This document shows, in pieces, positions 16,750-24,668 of a DNA stretch of 64,000 nt. A program made the position numbers and the translations under genes. The stretch is taken from NCBI RefSeq assembly GCF_900114495.1, contig NZ_FOZI01000007.1:6606-70605 (forward strand), written 5' to 3'. The DNA comes from Dyella sp. OK004. GTDB lineage: Bacteria > Pseudomonadota > Gammaproteobacteria > Xanthomonadales > Rhodanobacteraceae. Each line of letters opens with the position of its first letter. Positions within the stretch are counted from its first letter, which is position 1. Below the pieces are notes generated by a model, which saw only the letters and a program-made list of their open reading frames with translations, had not been told where the DNA came from and searched no databases.

Positions 16750-18123
16750 ATGCCAACCCATCTGATTTCATTCGCGAAGCGCTGGCACTTATCGATACGT
16801 CATCCCATGGCTATCCGCGTGTGGCTTGGCATGGCGATGGCTCTGCTATTGACGAGCCATAGTGTGCACGCTACTCCCGCTTACGCCAGGCAAACTGGCT
16901 CGCCGTGCGCGGACTGTCATGCCGGCGCCTATGGTCCTGCGCTGACGCCTTACGGCATGCGCTTCAAGCTCAATGGCTATACCGACACCGGCGGCAAGGG
17001 TTCGAGCATTCCTGCGGCCATCCAGCTTATCGGCACGCATACGGTGCCGACCCGTGGCAACAACACGACGCAACTCACCGAAGCCGATCTCTATCTGGCG
17101 GGACGCATCACCGACCACATCGGCGGTTACGTCAAAGTCGAAACGGACAACACCGGCAACGACCACTTCCACACCAAGCTGAGCAACGTCGATGTTCGCT
17201 ATGTCGCGAAGGAACTGAAGCTTGGCGGCCGCGACGCCACGCTGGGCGTGAGCATCAACAACAGCCCGGGATTCGAAGACCCGATCGGCGCCCTGCCGAA
17301 TGCGTCGAACTTCGGCCCGCCGGCCATCTCGGGCACGCTGCTCAACCCATCGAGCCCGAATGCACTGGCGACGCGCGTCATCGGCGCCGTGGCCTACGGT
17401 GTGCTCGATTCAAGCTGGCTCGGCGCCGTAGGCACCTACATGGCCATGCCGCGATCCACGCTATCGGACGTCGGTTATCGCCCTTCGGATGACCCCGGCA
17501 AGCTGAGCGGTACCGGTTATCTGCGCCTAGCCTATATGAAGGAATTCAAGCATCAATTCTTCTCGGCGGGCGTGGTCGCGCTGACTACCAAGCGCAAGCT
17601 TCCCCGCAACGCGCGTGAGGACGACATCACCGATCTCGGCTATGACCTCACTTACCAGTTCATTGGCAACCGGGAACACATTCTGCAACTGAGCTACGTC
17701 AATATTCTCGAGCAGCGCGACTATGGCAGCACCTTCTCTGCGCCCTTCGCACCAGGCTTATCGACCAAGCAACATGTCGCCGCGCACGATCAGACACTGG
17801 GTCTGACCTATACCTTCAAGCAAAGCTACGGCATCACGCTGGCCTACCTGAAAAGTACCGGTACGCACGACCCTGTGCGGTATCCGCCTTACGGCGATCC
17901 GGCCACGACCAGCCAGCTCATCACCCTGTTCTGGGCACCTTTTGGCAAGGAGGACTCCTGGTCGCCTTTTGCCAATCTGAAGCTTGCGGCCACCTGGTTC
18001 CGCTTTACCAAGTTCAACGGCGTCCGTAACAACATCTTTGGCGTCGCCCCTGGTTTAGGTGTTCCTGTGACCAACGCACGGGATCTGGACCAATTCTCCA
18101 TTTCCGCAAGCGTCGCGTTCTAG
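16750..18123 (+). CDS. Cyc2-like fused monohaem cytochrome-porin, outer membrane
   Basis: This 457-residue protein (from ATG 16750) has a signal peptide core WLGMAMALLLTSHSVHA. One c-type haem motif follows, Cys53-Ala-Asp-Cys56-His57, in the context PAYARQTGSPCADCH. GPALTPYGMRFKLNGYT then leads into a long beta-barrel with alternating strands, ending in a terminal Phe (ISASVAF). The order fits Cyc2, the porin-cytochrome that oxidises iron at the outer membrane of iron oxidisers, and its wider homologue family. Starts at 16708 and 16807 are also possible; the last gives a standard signal peptide. It lies between the b561 gene and a small cytochrome c gene. Iron oxidation is an inference. Confidence 0.82.
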   Translation: MPTHLISFAKRWHLSIRHPMAIRVWLGMAMALLLTSHSVHATPAYARQTGSPCADCHAGAYGPALTPYGMRFKLNGYTDTGGKGSSIPAAIQLIGTHTVPTRGNNTTQLTEADLYLAGRITDHIGGYVKVETDNTGNDHFHTKLSNVDVRYVAKELKLGGRDATLGVSINNSPGFEDPIGALPNASNFGPPAISGTLLNPSSPNALATRVIGAVAYGVLDSSWLGAVGTYMAMPRSTLSDVGYRPSDDPGKLSGTGYLRLAYMKEFKHQFFSAGVVALTTKRKLPRNAREDDITDLGYDLTYQFIGNREHILQLSYVNILEQRDYGSTFSAPFAPGLSTKQHVAAHDQTLGLTYTFKQSYGITLAYLKSTGTHDPVRYPPYGDPATTSQLITLFWAPFGKEDSWSPFANLKLAATWFRFTKFNGVRNNIFGVAPGLGVPVTNARDLDQFSISASVAF

Positions 18124-18148
18124 CAGCGCGCCAGACAGGAGCAAGTAA

Positions 18149-18550
18149 GTGACCCGATTGATTTTGGCCAGGGCCCTGCGAGGCATGACTATCGCAGGCA
18201 TGTTCATGCTGTGGATGACAGGCTCACCTTATGCACAGGCCGGCGATGCACAGGCCGGCGCCGATGTGTTCAAGAGCGAGTGCTCCGAGTGCCACAGCGC
18301 GAAGCAAGGGCACAACAAGAAAGGACCCAGCCTGTTCGGCATCGTCGGGCGGGCGGCAGGCAGCCTCCCCGACTATCACTACTCCGATGCCCTGCATCAG
18401 GCGCCCTGGACATGGACCACCGATAAACTCCATGGCTATCTTTCGCAGCCTGCCAGGAAGGCCAACCCTGGCACAAAGATGAAGTACAGTGGCCTGGACG
18501 ATCCCAAGCAGCTCGAAGATCTCATCTCGTACCTGGATACGTTCCACTAG
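18149..18550 (+). CDS. Class I c-type cytochrome, periplasmic
   Basis: This 133-residue protein starts at GTG 18149 behind the ribosome-binding site CAGGAG. It has a signal peptide ending near SPYAQA. The single haem site is Cys45-Ser-Glu-Cys48-His49, followed by GPSLFGIVGRAAG and a likely distal Met in GTKMKYSGL. It resembles the small c2/c550-like electron shuttles. It is 26 bp after the Cyc2-like gene and is a natural candidate to carry electrons between the outer-membrane cytochrome and inner-membrane partners. Confidence 0.9.
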   Translation: MTRLILARALRGMTIAGMFMLWMTGSPYAQAGDAQAGADVFKSECSECHSAKQGHNKKGPSLFGIVGRAAGSLPDYHYSDALHQAPWTWTTDKLHGYLSQPARKANPGTKMKYSGLDDPKQLEDLISYLDTFH

Positions 18551-18661
18551 TTTTACGGGGCACTCAGACGATGAGCCGATGTTGCGAGACGCATGACTAA
18601 GCGGTGGGTACGGCCACACCCTCTTCGATGCCTTCAGGGCCTCACGGCGCTGAGATGGCGC

Positions 18662-19471
18662 ATGCCTGATCCGGTCATGGCAGACACCCGCATCCGGCGG
18701 GCGCGCATCCTTCGCCAGGGTCTCGGCTGCGCATCGCTGGCCATCGGTGCATGCCTGCCCATGGCGCTTCATGCCCAATCGGCGAATCTGAGCGGTACCG
18801 TCGCGCTGAGTTCGCAGCTGGTGGACCGGGGATTACCTGTCACCTCCGAGACGCCCATCGTGCAGGGCGCCGTATCCTGGGCGTCGCCCCAGGGCTGGTC
18901 GCTGCGCGTGTCGGCAAGCGCGGAAGCGCGGAAGCTGGATCGCCTCACTGAAACGTTCGCGCAAGCGGCGCGCTACTGGACACTCGCACCCGACTGGCAG
19001 ATGGGAGCCAGCCTGAGCTACTACGACTACCCAGGTCCCAAGGAGGCACGCGTCTACGACCGGGTCGAAAGTGGTCTGAGCTGGGTGTACCGGGACGTGC
19101 TCACCTTCGGGTTGTCAGCGATTTATGGGGTGGGCTCAGGCGACCACCGGCTGCGCGGCGCCGCTGACGTCGGCTTTCATTGGCCGCTGCCTGGGCACTT
19201 CGGCGTTTCAGCCGGAGCCGGTATCGCCCAGTCTCAGGTGACCTATCACAGCCGTTACGAACATGATCACGCAAGTTCATACGAATATGACGGGGTGACG
19301 TACTACTCCTACACACGATGGAACAGCTACGGCTATGGCCATGTCGGCCTAATGTGGACATATGAGTCCTGGCACCTGGAACTTGATCGCATACTGACGA
19401 GCGGGCTCAAGCGTCCCCGGAACAGTCTCGAGACGGCCCCCTGGGTCGCGACGGTATCGTTCTCTTTCTAA
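18662..19471 (+). CDS. TorF-like putative outer-membrane protein
   Basis: This 269-residue protein has a signal peptide (LGCASLAIGACLPMALHAQ) and then SANLSGTVALSSQLVDRGLP, the opening seen in TorF/gcw_chp family proteins. Repeated amphipathic beta strands end in VSFSF, a typical outer-membrane sorting end. It has no haem motif. It is about 110 bp after the cytochrome c gene on the same strand and may belong to the same unit. ATG 18662 was chosen; 18593 and 18677 are alternatives. Transport substrate unknown. Confidence 0.65.
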   Translation: MPDPVMADTRIRRARILRQGLGCASLAIGACLPMALHAQSANLSGTVALSSQLVDRGLPVTSETPIVQGAVSWASPQGWSLRVSASAEARKLDRLTETFAQAARYWTLAPDWQMGASLSYYDYPGPKEARVYDRVESGLSWVYRDVLTFGLSAIYGVGSGDHRLRGAADVGFHWPLPGHFGVSAGAGIAQSQVTYHSRYEHDHASSYEYDGVTYYSYTRWNSYGYGHVGLMWTYESWHLELDRILTSGLKRPRNSLETAPWVATVSFSF

Positions 19472-19543
19472 GAACCTGTTCAAAATCTCTGTGCGGGGAT
19501 ATATGAAGTGAGTCCTTGGTACGCGGCCTCCTACTTTGGGTGC

Positions 19544-20068
19544 TGGGTTATCGCGACCTGGCCGCTTATGCAGCGGGCATTTCGGACGCCTGCCGGCGCC
19601 CGAGTCACTTTCTCTTTGCTGACCCAAAGAGAAAGTAACCAAAGAGAAATGGTCCGAAGAGCGCGGCGTGCTTCGTGGCTAAGCTTTTTCCAGTGTCAGG
19701 CGTCGAAATGGTTCTCTCACCTTCGCTCTTGCTCCCTCCCCTGCTCGCAGGGGAGGGTTGGGGAGGGGTAAGTACTTGGTTCGCGACTTCCTACTTTGGG
19801 TGTTGGTTTATCGCGATGTGCTACTAGCCACGCCGTCGCGAGCACCCACCCCTCACCCCAACCCTCTCCCCAAAGGGGAGAGGGAGCAAAGGGAGAAGCC
19901 ATCTAGATGTCTGGCACTGGAAGATGCGTAGCTACAAAGCACACCGCCTGCCCTTAGGCCATTTCTCTTTGGTTACTTTCTCTTTGGGCCAGCAAAGAGA
20001 AAGTGACCCGAGCCGCGGCAGCGGTTCGAAATGCCCGCTGCATAAGCGGCCAGGTCGCGATAACCCAA
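19544..20068. repeat. Composite palindromic repeat, copy 2 (MITE-like)
   Basis: This 525-bp element has the same part order as 6856-7367: a left arm TGGGTTATCGCGACCTGGCC, a CTTTCTCTTTG block, GAGCGCGGCGTGCTTCGT and CCAGTGTCAGGCGTC. Then come the GGGGAGGG core, a CACCCCTCACCCCAACCCTC block, CTGGCACTGGAAGATGCG and an inverted right arm ending CCAGGTCGCGATAACCCAA. The outer flank AACATCAAAGCAAGAAGCCACGAG also resembles that of copy 1. It fills most of the 730-bp gap between the outer-membrane gene and the ECF sigma gene. No coding content is supported. Confidence 0.85.
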
Positions 20069-20201
20069 CATCAAAGCAAGAAGCCACGAGCCAAACGCTT
20101 ACCCCGCCAGCAGAGGCGCCAAACAGATCAATACAGAATCAGAAGCAACCTTTTCCCGTTGGCAGAGCACTCACGGCATCCAAACCTCTCCAGAAACGAC
20201 C

Positions 20202-20801
20202 ATGAACGACGTCGACATTGATGCAGACGCGACCGACCGCATGCTGCTTCAACGCATGGCAGCAGGAGATCGTGCCGCCTTGACCATGCTGTATCGGAGC
20301 TACCACGGGCGGTTGTGCCGGTTCCTCTCCCGCCTGACGCGTCGCCCCGATGTGATCGACGAGGTCATTAATGACTGCTTCTGGATTGCCTGGCAGAAAG
20401 CCGGCAGCTTCCACGGGGACTCGCGCGTATCCACCTGGATCATCGGCATCGCCTACCGTTGCGGACTCAAGGCGCTACGCCAGCACGGCGACGAGCCGCT
20501 CGAGGACGACGCGCGGTCGGAAGCGCGATATCCATCCCATTGCCCGGACGAGGAGCGCGAGCTTCGCGACTGGCTGGCGCAGGGACTCAACCGTCTCTCG
20601 GCGGACCAGCGACTGGCCGTCGAGCTTGTCTATGGGCTGGGTCATAGCCTGGACGATGTTGCCGTGATCATGCAGTGCCCGGTCGGCACGGTGAAGGCAC
20701 GCCTGTTCCACGCGCGGGTCAGGCTGCGCAATACGTTGCCGGCGCTTGCCGGCGACACGCCCATACAGAAAGAGCAAACACAGAAAGAGAGCATGCCATG
20801 A
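20202..20801 (+). CDS. ECF-family RNA polymerase sigma factor
   Basis: This 199-residue protein has sigma region 2 (MLYRSYHGRLCRFLSRLTRR to DCFWIAWQKAGSFHGDSRVSTWI) and region 4 (LNRLSADQRLAVELVYGLGHSLDDVAVIMQCPVGTVKARLFHAR). There is no region 1 or 3, as in ECF sigma factors. It would direct RNA polymerase to a small regulon when freed from its anti-sigma partner. The next gene, with an ATGA overlap, encodes that anti-sigma factor, and a protease gene follows. The composite repeat lies just upstream. No target promoter motif was recognised by eye. Confidence 0.93.
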   Translation: MNDVDIDADATDRMLLQRMAAGDRAALTMLYRSYHGRLCRFLSRLTRRPDVIDEVINDCFWIAWQKAGSFHGDSRVSTWIIGIAYRCGLKALRQHGDEPLEDDARSEARYPSHCPDEERELRDWLAQGLNRLSADQRLAVELVYGLGHSLDDVAVIMQCPVGTVKARLFHARVRLRNTLPALAGDTPIQKEQTQKESMP

Positions 20802-21436
20802 ACTTGCCCATCGACACCGGCAAAGATTGCGCCCGTGCCTGGGAGGCCATGCCCTGGGCGCTGCAGGAAAACAACCCGCAGGGACAGCACGAATGGCTGA
20901 TGGAGCATCTCGCGCAGTGCGAATCCTGCCGCGCGGAATTCGAGCAGCAGAGCCGGCTGCGGATGGCCATTTCGCTGCCATCGGACGTGCCGGTCGATGT
21001 CGAGGCTGGATTGCGGCGCTTGATGTCACGGCTTGATACGACGGATGCCGATGACATGCCTACCCGTGCACGCCCCACTAGCTGGGTGACACGTGCGCTG
21101 GTGGCTGCCGTGCTGGTGCAGGCGGTGGGCATTGGCGTGCTGGGTGCCAGGCTGTGGTCCGAACAGGAAGCGCATCAACCGTATCGCACGCTCAGTCAGA
21201 ACGCCCCGCCAGCAGCACCTGGCGCAATCCATGTCGTGCCGGACGCTACGATGAAGCTGGCCGACTGGAACGCCCTGCTGCATGAACTGCAATTGCAGGT
21301 GACGAGAGGTCCCAACGCTGTAGGGGCCTACACCGTCGTGCCGGCCAACGGCGCGTCGTCATCACCGGACACGCTGCGGAAGCTGCGCGCAAGTCGCGGC
21401 ATCCGCCTGGCGGAACCCGTCGCCCCGCCCCCATGA
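20798..21436 (+). CDS. Zinc-finger transmembrane anti-sigma factor
   Basis: This 212-residue protein has an N-terminal anti-sigma domain with the zinc-binding motif His37-x3-Cys41-x2-Cys44 (HLAQCESC). A membrane helix follows (ALVAAVLVQAVGIGVLGA, about residues 99-118), then a periplasmic domain of about 95 residues ending RKLRASRGIRLAEPV. Such proteins hold the ECF sigma factor at the membrane until a signal or protease acts. Its start overlaps the sigma stop (ATGA), and its stop overlaps the protease start (ATGA), so the three should be made together. Confidence 0.85.
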   Translation: MNLPIDTGKDCARAWEAMPWALQENNPQGQHEWLMEHLAQCESCRAEFEQQSRLRMAISLPSDVPVDVEAGLRRLMSRLDTTDADDMPTRARPTSWVTRALVAAVLVQAVGIGVLGARLWSEQEAHQPYRTLSQNAPPAAPGAIHVVPDATMKLADWNALLHELQLQVTRGPNAVGAYTVVPANGASSSPDTLRKLRASRGIRLAEPVAPPP

Positions 21437-22728
21437 AGCTGGCCGTCCTCGCCATGCTCGTGGTGACGGCGGCGCTGAGCGCCTGCACGCTGCCACGTCC
21501 GACGACGCCACGGCCTACATCCGTCGAATCCAGCACCGACCATGTGCTGGCCATGGACCCCGCACGCGACATCGTGCTGGCCGTCGCCAATCCACTCGAG
21601 CCGCCCGCCACGCATGCCGGTTCGAGCGTGCTCGGTTACGCTCCCGCCGGCAACTACGGCGCCGGACAACGCGCGGTTTCCACGCTGACGGCACTGAAAA
21701 AAACTTATGGGATCCGGCAGATCACCGGCTGGCCCATCAAGGCGCTGGATCTGTACTGCATCGTGCTGGAGCCGCCGGCGGGCATGACCCGCGAAGCCTT
21801 GCTGGCGGCGCTCGCCAAGGATGCGCGCGTGCAGCTTGCGCAACCGTTGCAGGACTACGCCGTCTACGCCGACACACAGGAAGACGGGCATCGCTATAAC
21901 GATCCCTATGCTGATCTGCAGCACGGCTTCGTCGAAACCGATGCGGCCGTCGCCCACAACGTTAGCCGGGGCGACGGCGTCCATATCGCGATCGTCGACA
22001 CCGGTGCGAATACCGCTCACCCCGACCTCCAGGGAAGCATCGGGGAAGTGCGCGACTTCGTGGACGCGGATGCCCCCGCATTCAACCATGACAGCCACGG
22101 CACGGAAGTGGCCGGCATCATTGCCGCGGTGGGCGACAATCACCAGGGCATCGTTGGCATGGCACCTGGCGCGACACTCAACATCTACAAGGCATGCTGG
22201 TATCCGCCCTCTGCGCAGAGCGGCGCGCACTGCAACTCCTTTACGCTCGCCAAGGCGCTGGCTGCCGTGATCGACACCAAGGCGCGCATCGTCAATCTGA
22301 GTCTTGGCGGTCCGGCCGATCCCCTGCTCAACCAGTTACTCGGCCATCTGCTGCGTCAGGGCCGCATCGTTATTGCGGCATCGCCGCCAGAGGGTGACTC
22401 GGGCGGCTTTCCCAACGATGTACCCGGCGTCATCGTGGTGCGCGCAAGCAACGCGTCAACCGCTCCGCCGGGCGTTCTCAGCGCGCCCGGCAAAGACATA
22501 CTCACCACGCAACCCAACGGCGGCTACGACTTCACCTCAGGCTCGTCGATGGCCGCCGCGCATGTGAGCGGCATCGCTGCATTGCTGTTGTCGTTGACGC
22601 CTGGACTGGATGCGCGCGCCATCCACGAGCTGATGCTGGATAGCAGCAAGGTGTCCAATCACATGCTCCAGGTGAATGCAGCTGCCGCCATTGCCATGCT
22701 GCGCGCACGACAGAAGAGCCCGCACTGA
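21433..22728 (+). CDS. S8 subtilisin-like serine protease, putative lipoprotein
   Basis: This 431-residue protein has a lipobox with Cys18 (LSAC), then an N-terminal propeptide-like region and an S8 domain. The catalytic triad is visible: Asp189 in IAIVDTGAN, His222 in DSHGTEVAGI and Ser372 in TSGSSMAAAHVSG. The usual oxyanion-hole Asn of the AAGN motif is not present; the same place reads VIAASPPEGD (about 313-322). That could mean weak activity or a changed mechanism. It is coupled by ATGA to the anti-sigma gene and may process the anti-sigma factor or be its effector. The role is inferred from context only. Confidence 0.85.
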   Translation: MKLAVLAMLVVTAALSACTLPRPTTPRPTSVESSTDHVLAMDPARDIVLAVANPLEPPATHAGSSVLGYAPAGNYGAGQRAVSTLTALKKTYGIRQITGWPIKALDLYCIVLEPPAGMTREALLAALAKDARVQLAQPLQDYAVYADTQEDGHRYNDPYADLQHGFVETDAAVAHNVSRGDGVHIAIVDTGANTAHPDLQGSIGEVRDFVDADAPAFNHDSHGTEVAGIIAAVGDNHQGIVGMAPGATLNIYKACWYPPSAQSGAHCNSFTLAKALAAVIDTKARIVNLSLGGPADPLLNQLLGHLLRQGRIVIAASPPEGDSGGFPNDVPGVIVVRASNASTAPPGVLSAPGKDILTTQPNGGYDFTSGSSMAAAHVSGIAALLLSLTPGLDARAIHELMLDSSKVSNHMLQVNAAAAIAMLRARQKSPH

Positions 22729-22782
22729 CACCGTCATGCACTGCATGCCCGTAGTCGTGCCTGATATCGAAGGGAACTCCGC

Positions 22783-22998
22783 ATGAGATCCGCGCCGGCG
22801 CTGTCTGGCGGACCGCTTGGCGATAGCGCCGCGCGGGACTACTCGCGCAAATTGCAGCTATTCAATGCCTTCGCCGAGCCCGAGCTGCGCAACGCCATCG
22901 CCAGCCTCGAGCTACGGCCAGGCATGCGCGTACTGGATGCCGGCTGCGGAACGGGCGAGGCGCTGCGCTTGACGCCGCTCGACATAGCTATAGCATGA
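22783..22998 (+). pseudogene. Truncated SAM-dependent methyltransferase
   Basis: This 71-codon frame encodes only the N-terminal part of a class I methyltransferase. It has MRVLDAGCGTGEALRL as motif I, but the frame ends about ten residues later at LDIAIA. A complete domain needs about 150-200 residues, so it is probably a fragment left by deletion or decay. The start has a fair ribosome-binding site (GAAGGGAA upstream). It follows the S8 protease gene by about 55 bp. No later frame clearly continues the domain in the next 300 bases. Confidence 0.6.
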
Positions 22999-23302
22999 TC
23001 GCGCGCAAGCATGAGATCGGCGCAAGAAATGCGTTTGCCAGTCGGCTTCTACCATGCGCTACCAGTAGGTGTTTGTCCGCAAAATGATCACCATTACAAG
23101 CGAGATAAGTTGAGCGCCGGCATGCGCGCCAAAGGGGATGTTCCTCGTTCCAACCATTGTCTAAGGGCCGCATAGCAGGATGGCGAGTGGTGTCGCCATC
23201 TGGATACTGAAAAGTATTGTCTAACGGTTCGAATGCCGTCGCAGCGAAATAGCTTCATGGCGGGCGCACCATGGCGCCCATAATCTTCTACTGAGGTATT
23301 CC
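22999..23302. other. Gene-free 304-bp stretch with small hairpins
   Basis: No coding sequence is supported here. A hairpin GATGGCGA-GTGGTG-TCGCCATC lies at 23179-23200 and a GGGCGC/GCGCCC hairpin near 23265. The promoter of the YVTN gene should be here. The region may hold remains of the decayed methyltransferase gene, but no matching frame was recognised. Confidence 0.5.
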
Positions 23303-24304
23303 ATGACGACTGAACAACTGACGTTCAAGACGCACCCAACGGCACGCCGCTGGCTCGCACGCACGGCTCGCTGCGCCCTTCCCTTCCTGATGGCGTGGGT
23401 GGTACTGCCTGCATCGGCCCACAACAACAATGCTTATGTGGCCAATCAATTTGGCAACACGGTTTCCGTGATCGATATGACCACCAATACCGTGACTGCC
23501 ACGGTGCCGGTAGGGACCGTTCCTCTGGGTATTGCAGTCAGTCCCGATGGCAGCGTCGTATATGTTGCCAATGCCAATGCCAACACTGTCTCCGTGATCA
23601 ACGCGGCCACCAATACTGTGACCGCCACGGTGCCGGTAGAGAAGGCCCCTGCGGCGGTAGTGGTCAGTCCTAATGGAGCTGATGTGTATGTGGCCAATGC
23701 CAATGCCAGCACCGTCTCCGTGATCGATACGGCCACCAACACCATCATCGCTACCGTGCCGGTTGGGAGCGTGCCTCTATCCATAGCGGTCAGCCCCGAT
23801 GGCGTTCATGTGTATACGGGCAACGCGGGTGACAATACCGTCTCCGTTATCGACACGGCTACCCATGCCGTGACCGCAACGGTACCGGTGGCGGCCACTC
23901 CTTATGGCGTAGTGGTCGGCCCTTTGGGCGCTCGTCTATACGTAGCCAGTTTTGATTCCAACGACGTCTCCGTGATCGATACGTCCACCAACACGGTGAC
24001 TGCCACGGTGGCGGCTGGGAACGGTCCTGATGCCATAACGATCAGCCCTATCGGCATCCCAGTGTATGCAGCCAATTTCACTGACAGCACCGTTTCCGTG
24101 ATCAACCCGTTCAACAAAACCGTAATCGCCACGGTGCCGGTGGGAGAATATCCAGGGGCCATAGCGGTCAACCGCCATTCCGGTCGCGTGTATGTAGCCA
24201 ATGTCGGCTCCAATACCGTTTCTGTGATCAACCCGTTCACCAATAAGGTGATCGCCACAGTAAACGCAGGCAGGGGTCCAACGGCCGTGGCGATCCAGCC
24301 ATGA
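23303..24304 (+). CDS. YVTN-family beta-propeller repeat protein, exported
   Basis: This 333-residue protein has a signal peptide (RCALPFLMAWVVLPASAH). Seven or so tandem repeats of about 42 residues follow, with consensus VYVANANANTVSVINTATNTVTATVPVG and then SPDG. These are YVTN repeats, which form a beta-propeller in surface or periplasmic proteins and are known in archaeal surface-layer and bacterial proteins. No catalytic or metal-binding motif was noticed. It is a single-gene unit ending at a strong terminator. Function unknown; binding or surface display are possible. Confidence 0.88.
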   Translation: MTTEQLTFKTHPTARRWLARTARCALPFLMAWVVLPASAHNNNAYVANQFGNTVSVIDMTTNTVTATVPVGTVPLGIAVSPDGSVVYVANANANTVSVINAATNTVTATVPVEKAPAAVVVSPNGADVYVANANASTVSVIDTATNTIIATVPVGSVPLSIAVSPDGVHVYTGNAGDNTVSVIDTATHAVTATVPVAATPYGVVVGPLGARLYVASFDSNDVSVIDTSTNTVTATVAAGNGPDAITISPIGIPVYAANFTDSTVSVINPFNKTVIATVPVGEYPGAIAVNRHSGRVYVANVGSNTVSVINPFTNKVIATVNAGRGPTAVAIQP

Positions 24305-24355
24305 TGGTGAGTAGCAGCCTGCCTCGACAGCGCTAGCCACTACGAAAACAAAAGC

Positions 24356-24385
24356 AAACGGCCATCTCTCTCGAGATGGCCGTTT
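24356..24385 (+). terminator. Rho-independent terminator of the YVTN gene
   Basis: A perfect 13-bp stem AAACGGCCATCTC / GAGATGGCCGTTT with a 4-nt loop TCTC is followed by TTTTAC. It lies 51 bp after the YVTN stop codon. Confidence 0.85.
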
Positions 24386-24668
24386 TACGAGTGGGCGTTT
24401 CTGTGCAGCAAGCAGGATACGTGGCAACCTCCCCGCACGTAATCCAGCGCCGGATATGGATAACCCGCATACTCAAGTACGTTACCCCTAGCTAACAACT
24501 ACAAGCGCATGCTGCGACGGCGCCAGGAAAGTATGTCTCCTCCTTGGCAGGCGTCTCAGCCACGCGGTCCTCTCCCTAACGCCATCTGAGTACTTCTCCG
24601 ATCTGCATCGGAGTTGCGGTTTTGTCCGCCCAAGATCCGCCACGCGGATCACCACTCAAGGCAGCCCC
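24386..24668. other. Upstream region of the fasciclin gene
   Basis: No gene is supported here. The 283-bp stretch should carry the promoter of the FAS1-domain gene. No operator, riboswitch or repeat was recognised. Confidence 0.5.

Noticed and set aside
16047-19471. MtrCAB-type metal-reduction system
   Set aside because: There is no multihaem cytochrome; only single-haem CxxCH motifs are present, so Cyc2-like is the better match.
23395-24427. Open frames inside and opposite to the YVTN gene
   Set aside because: They are out-of-frame readings of the same repeats.
24386-24668. Riboswitch upstream of the fasciclin gene
   Set aside because: No known conserved core or terminator/anti-terminator pair could be recognised.
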